A DNA stretch of 64,000 nucleotides from Streptomyces sp. DH5 (GTDB taxonomy: Bacteria > Actinomycetota > Actinomycetes > Streptomycetales > Streptomycetaceae): assembly GCF_020873915.1 (NCBI RefSeq), contig NZ_JAHWGP010000016.1, positions 100,504 through 164,503 of the forward strand, given 5' to 3'. The notes under the pieces were generated by a model that was given only the letters and a program-made list of their open reading frames with translations, was not told the origin of the DNA and ran no database searches. Position numbers and translations under genes: made by a program. Shown piece after piece: positions 52,056 through 59,707 of this stretch (position 1 is the stretch's first letter; each line of letters begins with the position of its first letter).

Positions 52056-53024
52056 TTATGACGGAGTTTCGAACCGGTGCAGATCGCCGGGAAGCCGGGA
52101 GCCGATCGGTGCCATGTCGCCGTCCGCGCCGTGGCGGGCGAGCAGGTCCAGTGCCAGCCGTCCGCGCCGCACGCGCTCCTTCGCGGTCGCCAGGGTCAGC
52201 TCCCGCATCTGGTGGCCGTACGGGTAGATCCCGGGCGCCTTCGCCAGGCCGAACTTCAGGTACAACGGGGCGCCGCGCCGGATCAGCTCGGCGACCTCGT
52301 ACATCCGCACGTAGCCGCCCAGGTCGTCGGGGGCCTCGATGTACATGTCCATCGGGGCGGCCGACGCCCGTCTGATCTCGGTGAGGTGGCTGAGCGTCAG
52401 GTCGCTGGGCACGTTGACGGAGTCCGCCCCGAGCCGCTCGTAGACCGCGTACGAGGCCGGGTTGACCGGTCCGACGAGCGCCGAGACCTTGAGCGTGGTG
52501 TCGGCGGGCAGCAGCCCGGCCGCCCGTGCCCGGTGCAGTGTCCACAGCACGCCCTCGTCCGCGACGAGGAGGCACTTGACGCCCAGCTCCGTGGCCCGCA
52601 GCGCGTCTTCGACGCAGCCGGCGACGGCGTCGTGGCCCCGGGCGCGCAGTCCCGCACCGTGGGAGTCGGTCCGCGTGGAGCCGCCGATGTCCCAGGTGCC
52701 GCGCGGGCCGGTGAACAGGCAGAGTTCGATGTCCCGCTCGGCGGTGGCCTCCACCATCTCGGTGATCTCGGCGTCGGTCAGCATCCAGACGCCGCTGCCC
52801 TGGCTGATGCGGTGGATCGGCACGTCGAGGCGCGAGGCCTCCTTCAGGACCACCGCCAGCGCCTCGGGTCCCTCGCACGAGGGGATCTCGGTGCGCCAGC
52901 GGCCGCCGCCGGGGAAGGTGTGCGGCGAGGCGTCGGCGGGGTCGAGGGCGGGGGCGCTCAGGCCGAGCGCGGCGAGCGCCCGCTCGCCGGGCCGGCGGGG
53001 CGCCTTGGCGGAAGCGTCGGTCAC
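52056..53024 (-). CDS. TIM-barrel protein, U32-peptidase-like, in sugar cluster
   Basis: 322 aa from GTG at 53024 (AAGGA seven bases upstream); an open frame upstream is low complexity. Alternating beta/alpha pattern suggests a TIM barrel: [96 protein letters not shown]. This resembles U32 peptidase-like proteins found in sugar-acid clusters, but I see no clear protease active site, so activity as an aldolase or isomerase is possible. Followed after 142 bp by the chvE importer operon and preceded by dehydrogenase and dehydratase genes on the same strand. Confidence 0.6.
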   Translation of the reverse strand: MTDASAKAPRRPGERALAALGLSAPALDPADASPHTFPGGGRWRTEIPSCEGPEALAVVLKEASRLDVPIHRISQGSGVWMLTDAEITEMVEATAERDIELCLFTGPRGTWDIGGSTRTDSHGAGLRARGHDAVAGCVEDALRATELGVKCLLVADEGVLWTLHRARAAGLLPADTTLKVSALVGPVNPASYAVYERLGADSVNVPSDLTLSHLTEIRRASAAPMDMYIEAPDDLGGYVRMYEVAELIRRGAPLYLKFGLAKAPGIYPYGHQMRELTLATAKERVRRGRLALDLLARHGADGDMAPIGSRLPGDLHRFETPS

Positions 53025-53126
53025 AGGGTGTCCTTCGTGTTCGGTATGTCGGACGAGGTTCGCGGCTTCGGGTGCGAGCAGGTCGGGTCCGGAGCGAGCG
53101 GGGAAGAGGGGGAGCACGCCGGTACG

Positions 53127-53158
53127 GGGGCCGCCCGGGCCGCGGGGCGGGCGGCCCC
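53127..53158. terminator. hairpin after the dehydratase/dehydrogenase operon
   Basis: Perfect 11-bp arms GGGGCCGCCCG / CGGGCGGCCCC, 10-nt loop, 43 bp downstream of the alcohol dehydrogenase stop (minus strand). Suggests the TIM-barrel gene has its own promoter. Confidence 0.75.
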
Positions 53159-53200
53159 GGGCTCCGGTCCGGTCCCGGCCGCCCCCGCACCGGCGCACGG

Positions 53201-54205
53201 TCAGGGGCGCAGCAGGACCTTGCCCACCTTCGGATCACCCGACCCCACCAGCTCGATGGCCTCGGGGAACGCCGCCAGCGGCAGCTCGTGGGTCACCAGC
53301 GGCAGCGGATCGAGCAGCCCGGCGGCGAACACCCGCACGGTGTGCGCCCAGGCGTCCGGTGGCGCGCCGAAGACGGTGTGCACCTCCAGCTGCCGCACGA
53401 CCAGATCGGTCGGGTCGAGCCCGTCGGCGCCCGGCGCCGGGATGCCGGTCAGGACCAGCCGCCCGCCCCGCCGCAGCAGCGAGGCGGCCGTACGGGCCGC
53501 GTCGGCGGAGCCGGCGGTCTCGATCACCACGTCGAAGCCGTCCGGGAGGGGCCCGTCCTTGGTGCGGAAGCCGGTGGCCCCGAACCGCCGGGACAGCGCC
53601 TCACGGTCGCCCCGGGAGCCCACCACCAGCAGCTCGGCGGGGGAGTTGGCGCTCAGGAACTGCACCGCGAACATCCCCAGCGTGCCGGTGCCGACCACCG
53701 CGACCCGCTCCCCGGGCACGGCGTTCGCCTTCAGCGCGGCGGCCGCGATGCAGGCGGCCGGCTCCAGCAGCGCGGCGGCGCTCAGGTCGGCGTCGTCCGG
53801 CAGGACGTGCAACAGCCGGGCCGGAAGGGTCAGCGTGGTCGCCATGGCACCCGGCTGGGTGAACCCGGTCTCCTCGTAGCCCGCCGAGCACAGTGTCGTC
53901 TCACCGGCGTGGCAGCGGTCGCAGACCTGGCAGTTGCGGAACCCCTCACCGACGACCTTGCGGCCGGTCAGCTTCTCCGGCACCCCCGCGCCCACCCGTT
54001 CGACGGTTCCGGACCACTCGTGCCCCGGCGTCAGCGGGTAACGCACGTACCCCTCGGGCCGGTTGCCCTGGTAGACCTCGCGGTCACTGCCGCAGATGCC
54101 GGCCGCGTGCACCCGGACGAGCGCCTCGCCGGGTGCGGGCTCGCGCGGCTCGTGCGGGACCAGGCGGTGCGCGCCGGGCGCCTCGACGACGACGGCGGTG
54201 CTCAC
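53201..54205 (-). CDS. zinc-dependent alcohol (sugar) dehydrogenase, MDR superfamily
   Basis: 334 aa; GTG at 54205 overlaps the dehydratase stop (GTGA). Catalytic zinc ligands in CGSDREVYQG and GHEWSGTVE; structural zinc Cys set NCQVCDRCHAGETTLC; Rossmann motif VVGTGTLGMFAVQFL. Acts as NAD(P)-dependent polyol or sugar-acid dehydrogenase in the cytoplasm. Coupled to a sugar-acid dehydratase, so a role in oxidation of a hexonate or its aldehyde product is likely. Similar to L-threonine/sorbitol dehydrogenase branch; exact substrate unknown. Confidence 0.9.
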   Translation of the reverse strand: MSTAVVVEAPGAHRLVPHEPREPAPGEALVRVHAAGICGSDREVYQGNRPEGYVRYPLTPGHEWSGTVERVGAGVPEKLTGRKVVGEGFRNCQVCDRCHAGETTLCSAGYEETGFTQPGAMATTLTLPARLLHVLPDDADLSAAALLEPAACIAAAALKANAVPGERVAVVGTGTLGMFAVQFLSANSPAELLVVGSRGDREALSRRFGATGFRTKDGPLPDGFDVVIETAGSADAARTAASLLRRGGRLVLTGIPAPGADGLDPTDLVVRQLEVHTVFGAPPDAWAHTVRVFAAGLLDPLPLVTHELPLAAFPEAIELVGSGDPKVGKVLLRP

Positions 54206-55365
54206 TGCGTGCCCTTCGGCTTGCGCTGCTCCCAGCCCTCGGCCCACAGGTCGAACCGGGCCTGCTGCTGCGGGAACTCGGCCGCCGCGTCGACGTCCAG
54301 CTCGACGCCGAGGCCGGGTGCGTCGGAGAGGTGGAAGCAGCCGTCCTCCGGGTCCACCTGGGGTGCGCCCCTGACGACCTTCTTGATGTCCGCGTCCGCG
54401 AAGTCGTTGAAGTGCTCCAGGATCTTGAAGTTCGGGGAGGTGAAGCCGACCTGGAGGGACGCGGCGGTGAGCACCGGTCCGCCGACGTTGTGCGGGGCGA
54501 CCAGCATGTAGTGGGTCTCGGCGGTCGCCGCGAGCTTGCGGGTCTCCCAGATGCCGCCGATGTGGCCGACGTCCGGCTGGAGGATGTCGACCGCCTGGCT
54601 CTCGAACAGTTCGCGGAACTCGATCCGGTCGTGGATGCGTTCACCGGTGGCGAGGGGCATGTCGACCTTCGCCGCCACCTTCTCCAGCGCCTTGAGGTTC
54701 TCCGGCGGCACCGGCTCCTCCAGCCAGGCGGGCTGGAACGGCGCGAGCTCGCGGGCGAGGCGCACGGCGGTGGCGGGGGAGAAGCGGCCGTGCATCTCCA
54801 GCATCAGCTCGGCGTCCGGGCCGATGGCGTCGCGCACCGCCTCGATCAGGGAGACGGCGTACAGGCTCTGCCGGTGGTCGAGTTCGAAGTGGCCGGTGCC
54901 GAACGGGTCGATCTTCAGCGCCCGGTAGCCGCGCTCCATCACCGCCCGCGCCGCCTTGTGGTACGCCTCCGGGGTGCGCTCGGTGGTGTACCAGCCGTTG
55001 GCGTACGCCTTGACCTTGTCGGTGACCTTGCCGCCGAGCAACTGCCAGACGGGGACACCGAGGGCCTTGCCCTTGATGTCCCAGCAGGCCATCTCGACCA
55101 CGGCGATGCCGGACATCACGATCTCACCCGCGCGGCCGTAGTCGCCGTACTTCATCCGGCGGACCAGGTCCTCGACGGCGAACGGATCCGAGCCGAGAAT
55201 GTGGTTGGCCTCGGCTTCCTTCAGGTACCCCAGGAGGGCGTCGGTGTGGCCCAGCATCCTGGTCTCGCCGACTCCCGTGATCCCCTCGTCGGTGTGCACC
55301 TGGACGTACGTCAGGTTGCGCCACGGCGTCCCGACCACGTGTGTGCTGATTCCGGTGATGCGCAC
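54202..55365 (-). CDS. mandelate racemase/enolase-superfamily sugar-acid dehydratase
   Basis: 387 aa, ATG at 55365. N-terminal capping domain (about 1-120) and TIM barrel. Metal and catalytic residues visible: LMLEMHGRF, LEEPVPPEN, ATGERIHDR (three carboxylates), PDVGHIGG and the general His in PHNVGGP. The EMHGR segment is like galactonate/mannonate dehydratases, which remove water from aldonic acids. First gene of an operon with the zinc dehydrogenase. Its promoter has TTCGAA-core motifs comparable to the arabinan genes. Substrate class (galactonate, arabinonate, other) cannot be fixed from sequence. Confidence 0.88.
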   Translation of the reverse strand: MRITGISTHVVGTPWRNLTYVQVHTDEGITGVGETRMLGHTDALLGYLKEAEANHILGSDPFAVEDLVRRMKYGDYGRAGEIVMSGIAVVEMACWDIKGKALGVPVWQLLGGKVTDKVKAYANGWYTTERTPEAYHKAARAVMERGYRALKIDPFGTGHFELDHRQSLYAVSLIEAVRDAIGPDAELMLEMHGRFSPATAVRLARELAPFQPAWLEEPVPPENLKALEKVAAKVDMPLATGERIHDRIEFRELFESQAVDILQPDVGHIGGIWETRKLAATAETHYMLVAPHNVGGPVLTAASLQVGFTSPNFKILEHFNDFADADIKKVVRGAPQVDPEDGCFHLSDAPGLGVELDVDAAAEFPQQQARFDLWAEGWEQRKPKGTQ

Positions 55366-55424
55366 GGCAGTTCGCCCCTCGCTGCGGTTGTGGACCCTGT
55401 CCTCGGTGGCCTGCGGTTCGACGC

Positions 55425-55528
55425 GTTCGATATTTCGTCACACGTTCGAAATGCTGGCGTGACAGTAAGGACGGTGCGGTGGGGGTGTCAATGGGTCGCG
55501 CGCACAACGGTTTCGACAGTTTCGAAAC
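55425..55528. promoter_or_regulatory. dehydratase promoter and TTCGAA-type operators
   Basis: Minus-strand -35 TTGACA (complement of 55486-55491), 18-bp spacer, -10 TACTGT (complement of 55462-55467). Downstream are GCATTTCGAACG and ATATCGAAC motifs (55425-55453, inverted ATTTCG...CGAAAT). On the far side is the palindrome GTTTCGAAAC (55519-55528). Confidence 0.6.
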
Positions 55529-55607
55529 CCATGGGGAATGGTCCGCACCAAACCTTCACAGCAAGGCCTATGAAGCGGACCGGAACGGAACCTACCCTTC
55601 CCGCGAC

Positions 55608-56444
55608 ATGGACTTTTGCCCCCCGTGCCAACGGCACCTGAATGGCGCCCTGGCCTGCCCCGGCTGCGGCACGCCCGTCGAGACGCTCCACGCCTGGCGG
55701 CGAGAGGATCCCGCCGTGCCGCCGGGGCACGAGGGGGGCGGCGCGGAGCCTGCCGGGGGCGCCGGGACCGCGCTCGCCGAGGAGCCCGTCGAGGAGCCCG
55801 CGGGAGCGTCCGCGGAGGAGCCCGAGGGCGAGTACGGCGAGTACGGCGACGAGGTGCCGCGGGGGCGGCGGGCGGACCGGCGCCAGGGGCGTCGGCGCGG
55901 GGCGGCGGCCGAGGACCCTTCCGCGGGCCGGAGCCGCCGCGACCGCAAGGCTGCCGCGCACCGCCGGAGACGGAACCGCGCACTGCTGATCGCGGCGGGG
56001 TTCGTCCTGGCGGCCGGTGCGCTGAGCCTCGCCGAACTCGGCCTGGAGATACCCGGATCGAAGCCGGACCCGGCCGGGTCCGGGCAGGAGGCGCCCGACG
56101 GCGGCGCGGCCGAGGTGGAGCCGGAGGAGTCGGCGGGCGGGGCCGTCGAAGCGCCGGTGCGGGAGGAGTCGCCGAGCCCTTCCGCGTCCACGTCCGCGTC
56201 CCCGTCGGCCTCCGAGTCCCCGGGGGGCGAGGAGTCCCCGCAGGCGGAGGAGGAGCCCGAGGCGGAGGAGGGCGCCTCGTCCGCGCCCGCCGACGGCCCG
56301 CCGTCGGCCGACCCGACGGCGGCCCCGCCGGCGGATCCGCCGTCCGAGCCGGAGACGCCGGAACCGGCCCCGACCACCGGGGAGCCCGAACCGGAGCCCG
56401 AGCCGTCGGAGACGTGCGACCGGTTCCTGTGGTGGTGCACCTGA
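55608..56444 (+). CDS. SCO2400-like membrane protein with N-terminal zinc ribbon
   Basis: 278 aa from ATG at 55608 (upstream frame reads into the dehydratase promoter). N-terminus MDFCPPCQRHLNGALACPGCG holds two CxxC pairs, a treble-clef/zinc-ribbon. It is followed by an acidic and then Arg-rich cytoplasmic stretch (about 40-120), one TM (ALLIAAGFVLAAGALSLAEL, about 126-145), and a Ser/Pro/Glu disordered extracytoplasmic tail ending in CDRFLWWCT, where two Cys could form a disulfide. Matches the SCO2400 family by recollection; function unknown. Zinc ribbon inside and anchored tail outside suggest an anti-sigma or regulator-like scaffold (speculative). Confidence 0.75.
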   Translation: MDFCPPCQRHLNGALACPGCGTPVETLHAWRREDPAVPPGHEGGGAEPAGGAGTALAEEPVEEPAGASAEEPEGEYGEYGDEVPRGRRADRRQGRRRGAAAEDPSAGRSRRDRKAAAHRRRRNRALLIAAGFVLAAGALSLAELGLEIPGSKPDPAGSGQEAPDGGAAEVEPEESAGGAVEAPVREESPSPSASTSASPSASESPGGEESPQAEEEPEAEEGASSAPADGPPSADPTAAPPADPPSEPETPEPAPTTGEPEPEPEPSETCDRFLWWCT

Positions 56445-56692
56445 GCCGCCCCGCGCCGTATGCCGCCCCGCGCCGTATGCCGCCCCGCGCCGTATGCCGC
56501 CCCGCGCCGGTGTGATCCGGCGGGTGCGACCGGGCGGGTGCGACCGGGCGGGTGCGACCGGGCGGGTGCGACCGGGAGGGTGCGGTCCGGTGGGCGTGAT
56601 CCGGCGGGCGTGAAGGGTGCGATCCGGGAGGGTGCGGGCCGGCGGGCGTGATCCGGAAGGGTGTGTCCGCGGCCCGGCGTGCAGCGTGGCGG
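56445..56692. repeat. two short tandem-repeat arrays in 3' intergenic region
   Basis: Array 1: 17-bp unit GCCGCCCCGCGCCGTAT at 56445, 56462, 56479 plus a partial unit to 56510. Array 2: 14-bp unit CGGGTGCGACCGGG, four exact copies 56521-56576, decaying to about 56660. Located between convergent genes; no gene seen. Confidence 0.85.
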
Positions 56693-57136
56693 TCAGTTCG
56701 GGGCCAGCATGCGGCGCAGGGCGTCCCGCAGTGCCACCCGCTCCCGCTCCGACAGTCCCGCGAGCGGTTCGCGGGCGAACCGCAGGGACTCCTGGAGGCC
56801 GCGCGCCACCCGCCGCCCCTCGGCCGTCGCCGCCGCGAGCTTCACCCGCCGGTCCGCCGGGTCCGGACGGCGCTCCACCAGGCCCCGTGACTCCAGGCGG
56901 TCGACGATGCCCGTGACGTTGGACGGCTCGCACTTCAGCCGCTGCGCCAGCCTGCGCATGGGCAGCGGTTCGAGGGACAGCAGGCTCAGCAGCCGTGCCT
57001 GCGCGCCGGTCAGCGCGTGCCCGGCGGCGGCCTCCTCGTACTCCTCGTGGTAGCGGGCCACCACCGCGCCGATGAGTTCGACGACCTCCAGGGTGAGGGT
57101 GTCGGGGCGGCTGGGCGTGTCGCGGGGTGTGGCCAT
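56693..57136 (-). CDS. MarR family transcriptional regulator
   Basis: 147 aa from ATG at 57136; a GTG at 57154 would add six residues and could be leaderless, because GGAAGG is too close to the ATG. MarR winged helix: ALTGAQARLLSLL, MRRLAQRLKCEPSNVTGIVDRLESRGLVERRPDPADRRVKLAAATAEG (about 47-105, with the DxRxxxxxxT wing). Dimeric repressor of the divergent oxidoreductase gene, and of itself, through the CTGAA-N3-TTCAG palindrome at 57167-57179. Typically responds to phenolic or electrophilic compounds. Confidence 0.9.
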   Translation of the reverse strand: MATPRDTPSRPDTLTLEVVELIGAVVARYHEEYEEAAAGHALTGAQARLLSLLSLEPLPMRRLAQRLKCEPSNVTGIVDRLESRGLVERRPDPADRRVKLAAATAEGRRVARGLQESLRFAREPLAGLSERERVALRDALRRMLAPN

Positions 57137-57158
57137 GCCTTCCAGGGTACCCACTTGC

Positions 57159-57188
57159 TTGACATCCTGAAATATTCAGCCGCATGGT
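57159..57188 (+). promoter_or_regulatory. oxidoreductase promoter with MarR operator
   Basis: -35 TTGACA at 57159-57164, weak -10 CATGGT at 57183-57188, and between them the inverted repeat CTGAAATATTCAG (57167-57179). AT-rich compared with its surroundings. Binding of MarR there would block RNA polymerase. Confidence 0.65.
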
Positions 57189-57228
57189 TGTTTCAGGTAA
57201 TGAAGCATTTCGAGGAAGGTGCCACCTC

Positions 57229-58251
57229 ATGTCCGACGCCCCCACGCCTCCCGCCACCGGCCGCGAGTGGCAGCTGCTGAGCCGGCCCGTCGGCTGGCCG
57301 AAGCCCGAGGACTTCGCCCTCGTCGAGGCGGAGGTGCCCGCCCCGGGCGAGGGGCAGGTGCTGGTCCGTAACGAGTACCTCTCCGTCGACCCGTACATGC
57401 GCGGCCGGATGAGTGCCGCCAAGTCCTACGTCGCTCCCTACGAGCTCGGCAAGGTCATGCAGGGCGGTGCCGTCGGTGAGGTCGTCGCCTCGAACGCCGA
57501 GGGGATCGCCGTCGGCGACCACGTCCTGCACTTCCTCGGCTGGCGCGAGTACGCCGTCGTGGACGCGAAGAGCGCCGTCAAGGTCGACCCGCAGGCCGCG
57601 CCGCTCTCGACGTACCTGGGCGTGCTGGGCATGACCGGGCTCACCGCCTACGCCGGTCTCCTGCGCACCGCCTCCTTCAAGGAGGGCGACTCCGTCTTCG
57701 TCTCCGGTGCCGCGGGCGCCGTCGGCAGCCAGGTCGGTCAGATCGCGAAGCTCAAGGGCGCCTCGCGGGTGATCGGCTCCGCCGGCTCCGACGAGAAGGT
57801 GAAGCTGCTGGTCGAGGAGTACGGCTTCGACGCCGCCTTCAACTACAAGAACGGCCCCGTGAGCGAGCAGCTGCGCGCCGCCGCCCCGGACGGGGTCGAC
57901 GTGTACTTCGACAACGTGGGCGGCGACCACCTGGAGGCGGCCATCGGCTCCCTCAACCGGGACGGCCGGATCGCGATCTGCGGCGCGATCTCCGTCTACA
58001 ACAACACCGAGCCGGCGCCCGGCCCGAAGAACCTCGCCCGGCTGATCCAGACCCGGGGCCGCATCGAGGGCTTCCTCGTCGGTGACCACTACGACCTCCA
58101 GCAGCAGTTCGTCCAGGAGGTCGGGCCGTGGGTCCGCTCGGGCGAGCTGAAGTACCGCGAGACCGTCGTCGAGGGCATCGAGAACAACCTGGAGGCGTTC
58201 CTCGGGGTCCTGCGCGGCGACAACACCGGAAAGATGATCGTCAAGCTCTGA
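57229..58251 (+). CDS. NADP-dependent oxidoreductase (zinc-less MDR, leukotriene B4 DH-like)
   Basis: 340 aa from ATG at 57229 (AGGAAGG about nine bases upstream). Features of the PTGR/curcumin-reductase group: EYLSVDPYMRGRM near residue 45, YLGVLGMTGLTAYAGL, FVSGAAGAVGSQVGQIAKLKGASRVIGSAGS (NADP-binding, about 150-185), and DVYFDNVGGDHLEAAI. It reduces the alkene of alpha,beta-unsaturated carbonyls, consistent with detoxification under the divergent MarR repressor. Cytoplasmic. Confidence 0.92.
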   Translation: MSDAPTPPATGREWQLLSRPVGWPKPEDFALVEAEVPAPGEGQVLVRNEYLSVDPYMRGRMSAAKSYVAPYELGKVMQGGAVGEVVASNAEGIAVGDHVLHFLGWREYAVVDAKSAVKVDPQAAPLSTYLGVLGMTGLTAYAGLLRTASFKEGDSVFVSGAAGAVGSQVGQIAKLKGASRVIGSAGSDEKVKLLVEEYGFDAAFNYKNGPVSEQLRAAAPDGVDVYFDNVGGDHLEAAIGSLNRDGRIAICGAISVYNNTEPAPGPKNLARLIQTRGRIEGFLVGDHYDLQQQFVQEVGPWVRSGELKYRETVVEGIENNLEAFLGVLRGDNTGKMIVKL

Positions 58252-58301
58252 CCCGCCGGGCTGCGGAACCCGCCCCGCCCACCCCTGGATACAGTGCTCC
58301 C

Positions 58302-59096
58302 ATGCGCGATCTCGGGGTGGGTTTCCGGTACTTGCTGAAGGGCCAGAAGTGGGTGGCCCGGCACGGAGGACAGTACGGCTTCGGCCTGCTGCCGGGCCTG
58401 ATCGCCCTGGTCCTCTACGCGGCCGCGCTGATCGCCCTCGCCCTGTGGGGCGCGGACTTCGTCACCTGGGCCACCCCCTTCGCCGACGACTGGTCGAGCC
58501 CCTGGGGCGGACTGTTCCGCGGCTTCCTCACCGCCGTGCTCTTCGCCCTCGGCCTCCTGCTGTCGGTGATCACCTTCACGGCGGTGACCCTCCTCATCGG
58601 CCAGCCGTTCTACGAGAGCCTCTCGGAGAAGGTCGACCGGGACGTCTCGCCCGACGGCACCGCCCCCGAGTCGGACCTGCCCCTGCTGCGCGAACTGTGG
58701 ATCTCGGGCCGGGACAGCCTCCGCATCGTCGCCCGCGCCCTCGTCTGGGCGGTGCTGCTGTTCGCCCTCGGATTCATCCCGGTGGCCGGCCAGACCGTCG
58801 TACCGGTGATCGGCTTCCTCGTCACCGGCTTCTTCCTCACCGAGGAACTCACCGCCGTCGCGCTCCAGCGCCGCGGGATCGAACTGCGCGAGCGGCTCGC
58901 ACTGCTGCGCTCCCGCAAGGCCCTCGTCTGGGGCTTCGGCACCCCCCTGGCCGTCGCGTTCGTCGTCCCCTTCGTCGCCGTCTTCCTGATGCCGGGCGCG
59001 GTCGCCGGAGCCACCCTCATGGCGCGCGACCTGCTCGGTGAGGAGACCACCGGGGCCGCAGGCGAGGAGACCGGACAGGAAGGCGTCACCCCGTGA
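58302..59096 (+). CDS. EI24/CysZ-like integral membrane protein
   Basis: 264 aa from ATG at 58302. Four or more TM segments: LLPGLIALVLYAAALIALALWG, GFLTAVLFALGLLLSVITFTAVTLLIG, VLLFALGFIPVAGQTVVPVIGFLVTGFFLTEEL, AVAFVVPFVAVFLMPGAVAGA. Matches the EI24 domain (COG3714/CysZ-like, DUF540). Possible sulfate or small-ion transport is known only for CysZ; not established for this branch. Its stop overlaps the GTG of the LysE gene, so they form a two-gene unit. Confidence 0.88.
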   Translation: MRDLGVGFRYLLKGQKWVARHGGQYGFGLLPGLIALVLYAAALIALALWGADFVTWATPFADDWSSPWGGLFRGFLTAVLFALGLLLSVITFTAVTLLIGQPFYESLSEKVDRDVSPDGTAPESDLPLLRELWISGRDSLRIVARALVWAVLLFALGFIPVAGQTVVPVIGFLVTGFFLTEELTAVALQRRGIELRERLALLRSRKALVWGFGTPLAVAFVVPFVAVFLMPGAVAGATLMARDLLGEETTGAAGEETGQEGVTP

Positions 59097-59707
59097 CCGA
59101 GGTCCTCGCCGTCGCCGTCATCACCGTCCTGGCCGTGATCGCCCCGGGCGCGGACTTCGCCATGGTGGTGCGGGGCAGCTACCTCTACGGCCGCCGCACC
59201 GGGCTCCTCGGCGCCCTCGGCGTCGCCGCCGGTGTCCTGGTGCACGTCACCTACACCATGCTCGGCGTGGGACTGCTCATCGCCTCCTCCGCCTTCCTGT
59301 TCACCGTCATCAAGCTCGCCGGCGCCGCCTACCTCGTGTACATCGGCGTCCGCACCTTCCGCACGCGCGCCGAGGTCACCGTCGACCTGGAGGACAGGAC
59401 CGGCCTGACCCCGTTCGCGGCCCTGCGCACCGGGTTCCTGACCAACGTCCTCAACCCGAAGACGACCCTCTTCGTCGTCTCGACCTTCGCCCAGGTCGTC
59501 AGCCCCGGCACACCCGTCCTCCAGCAGGCGGGCTACGGCCTGTTCATGTCGCTGGCCCACCTGCTGTGGTTCGGCGTCGTCGCGGTGTTCTTCTCCCACG
59601 ACCGGATGCGCACCCTGATGCTGCGCGGCCAGAAGGTCCTCAACAAGGTGATCGGGACCGCGCTGGCCGGCCTCGGCGTCAGCCTCGCGTTCGCTCCGTC
59701 GCACTGA
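59093..59707 (+). CDS. LysE/RhtB family amino-acid exporter
   Basis: 204 aa from GTG, 4-bp overlap with the EI24 gene. Six-TM LysE fold: N-terminal VLAVAVITVLAVIAPGADFAMVVRGS (family motif PGAD/PGP), GVAAGVLVHVTYTMLGVGLLI, LTNVLNPKTTLFVVSTFAQ, FGVVAVFFSHDRMR. Exports amino acids or homoserine lactone-type molecules. The last 29 bp overlap the 3' end of the convergent peptidase-like gene. Confidence 0.92.
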   Translation: MTEVLAVAVITVLAVIAPGADFAMVVRGSYLYGRRTGLLGALGVAAGVLVHVTYTMLGVGLLIASSAFLFTVIKLAGAAYLVYIGVRTFRTRAEVTVDLEDRTGLTPFAALRTGFLTNVLNPKTTLFVVSTFAQVVSPGTPVLQQAGYGLFMSLAHLLWFGVVAVFFSHDRMRTLMLRGQKVLNKVIGTALAGLGVSLAFAPSH

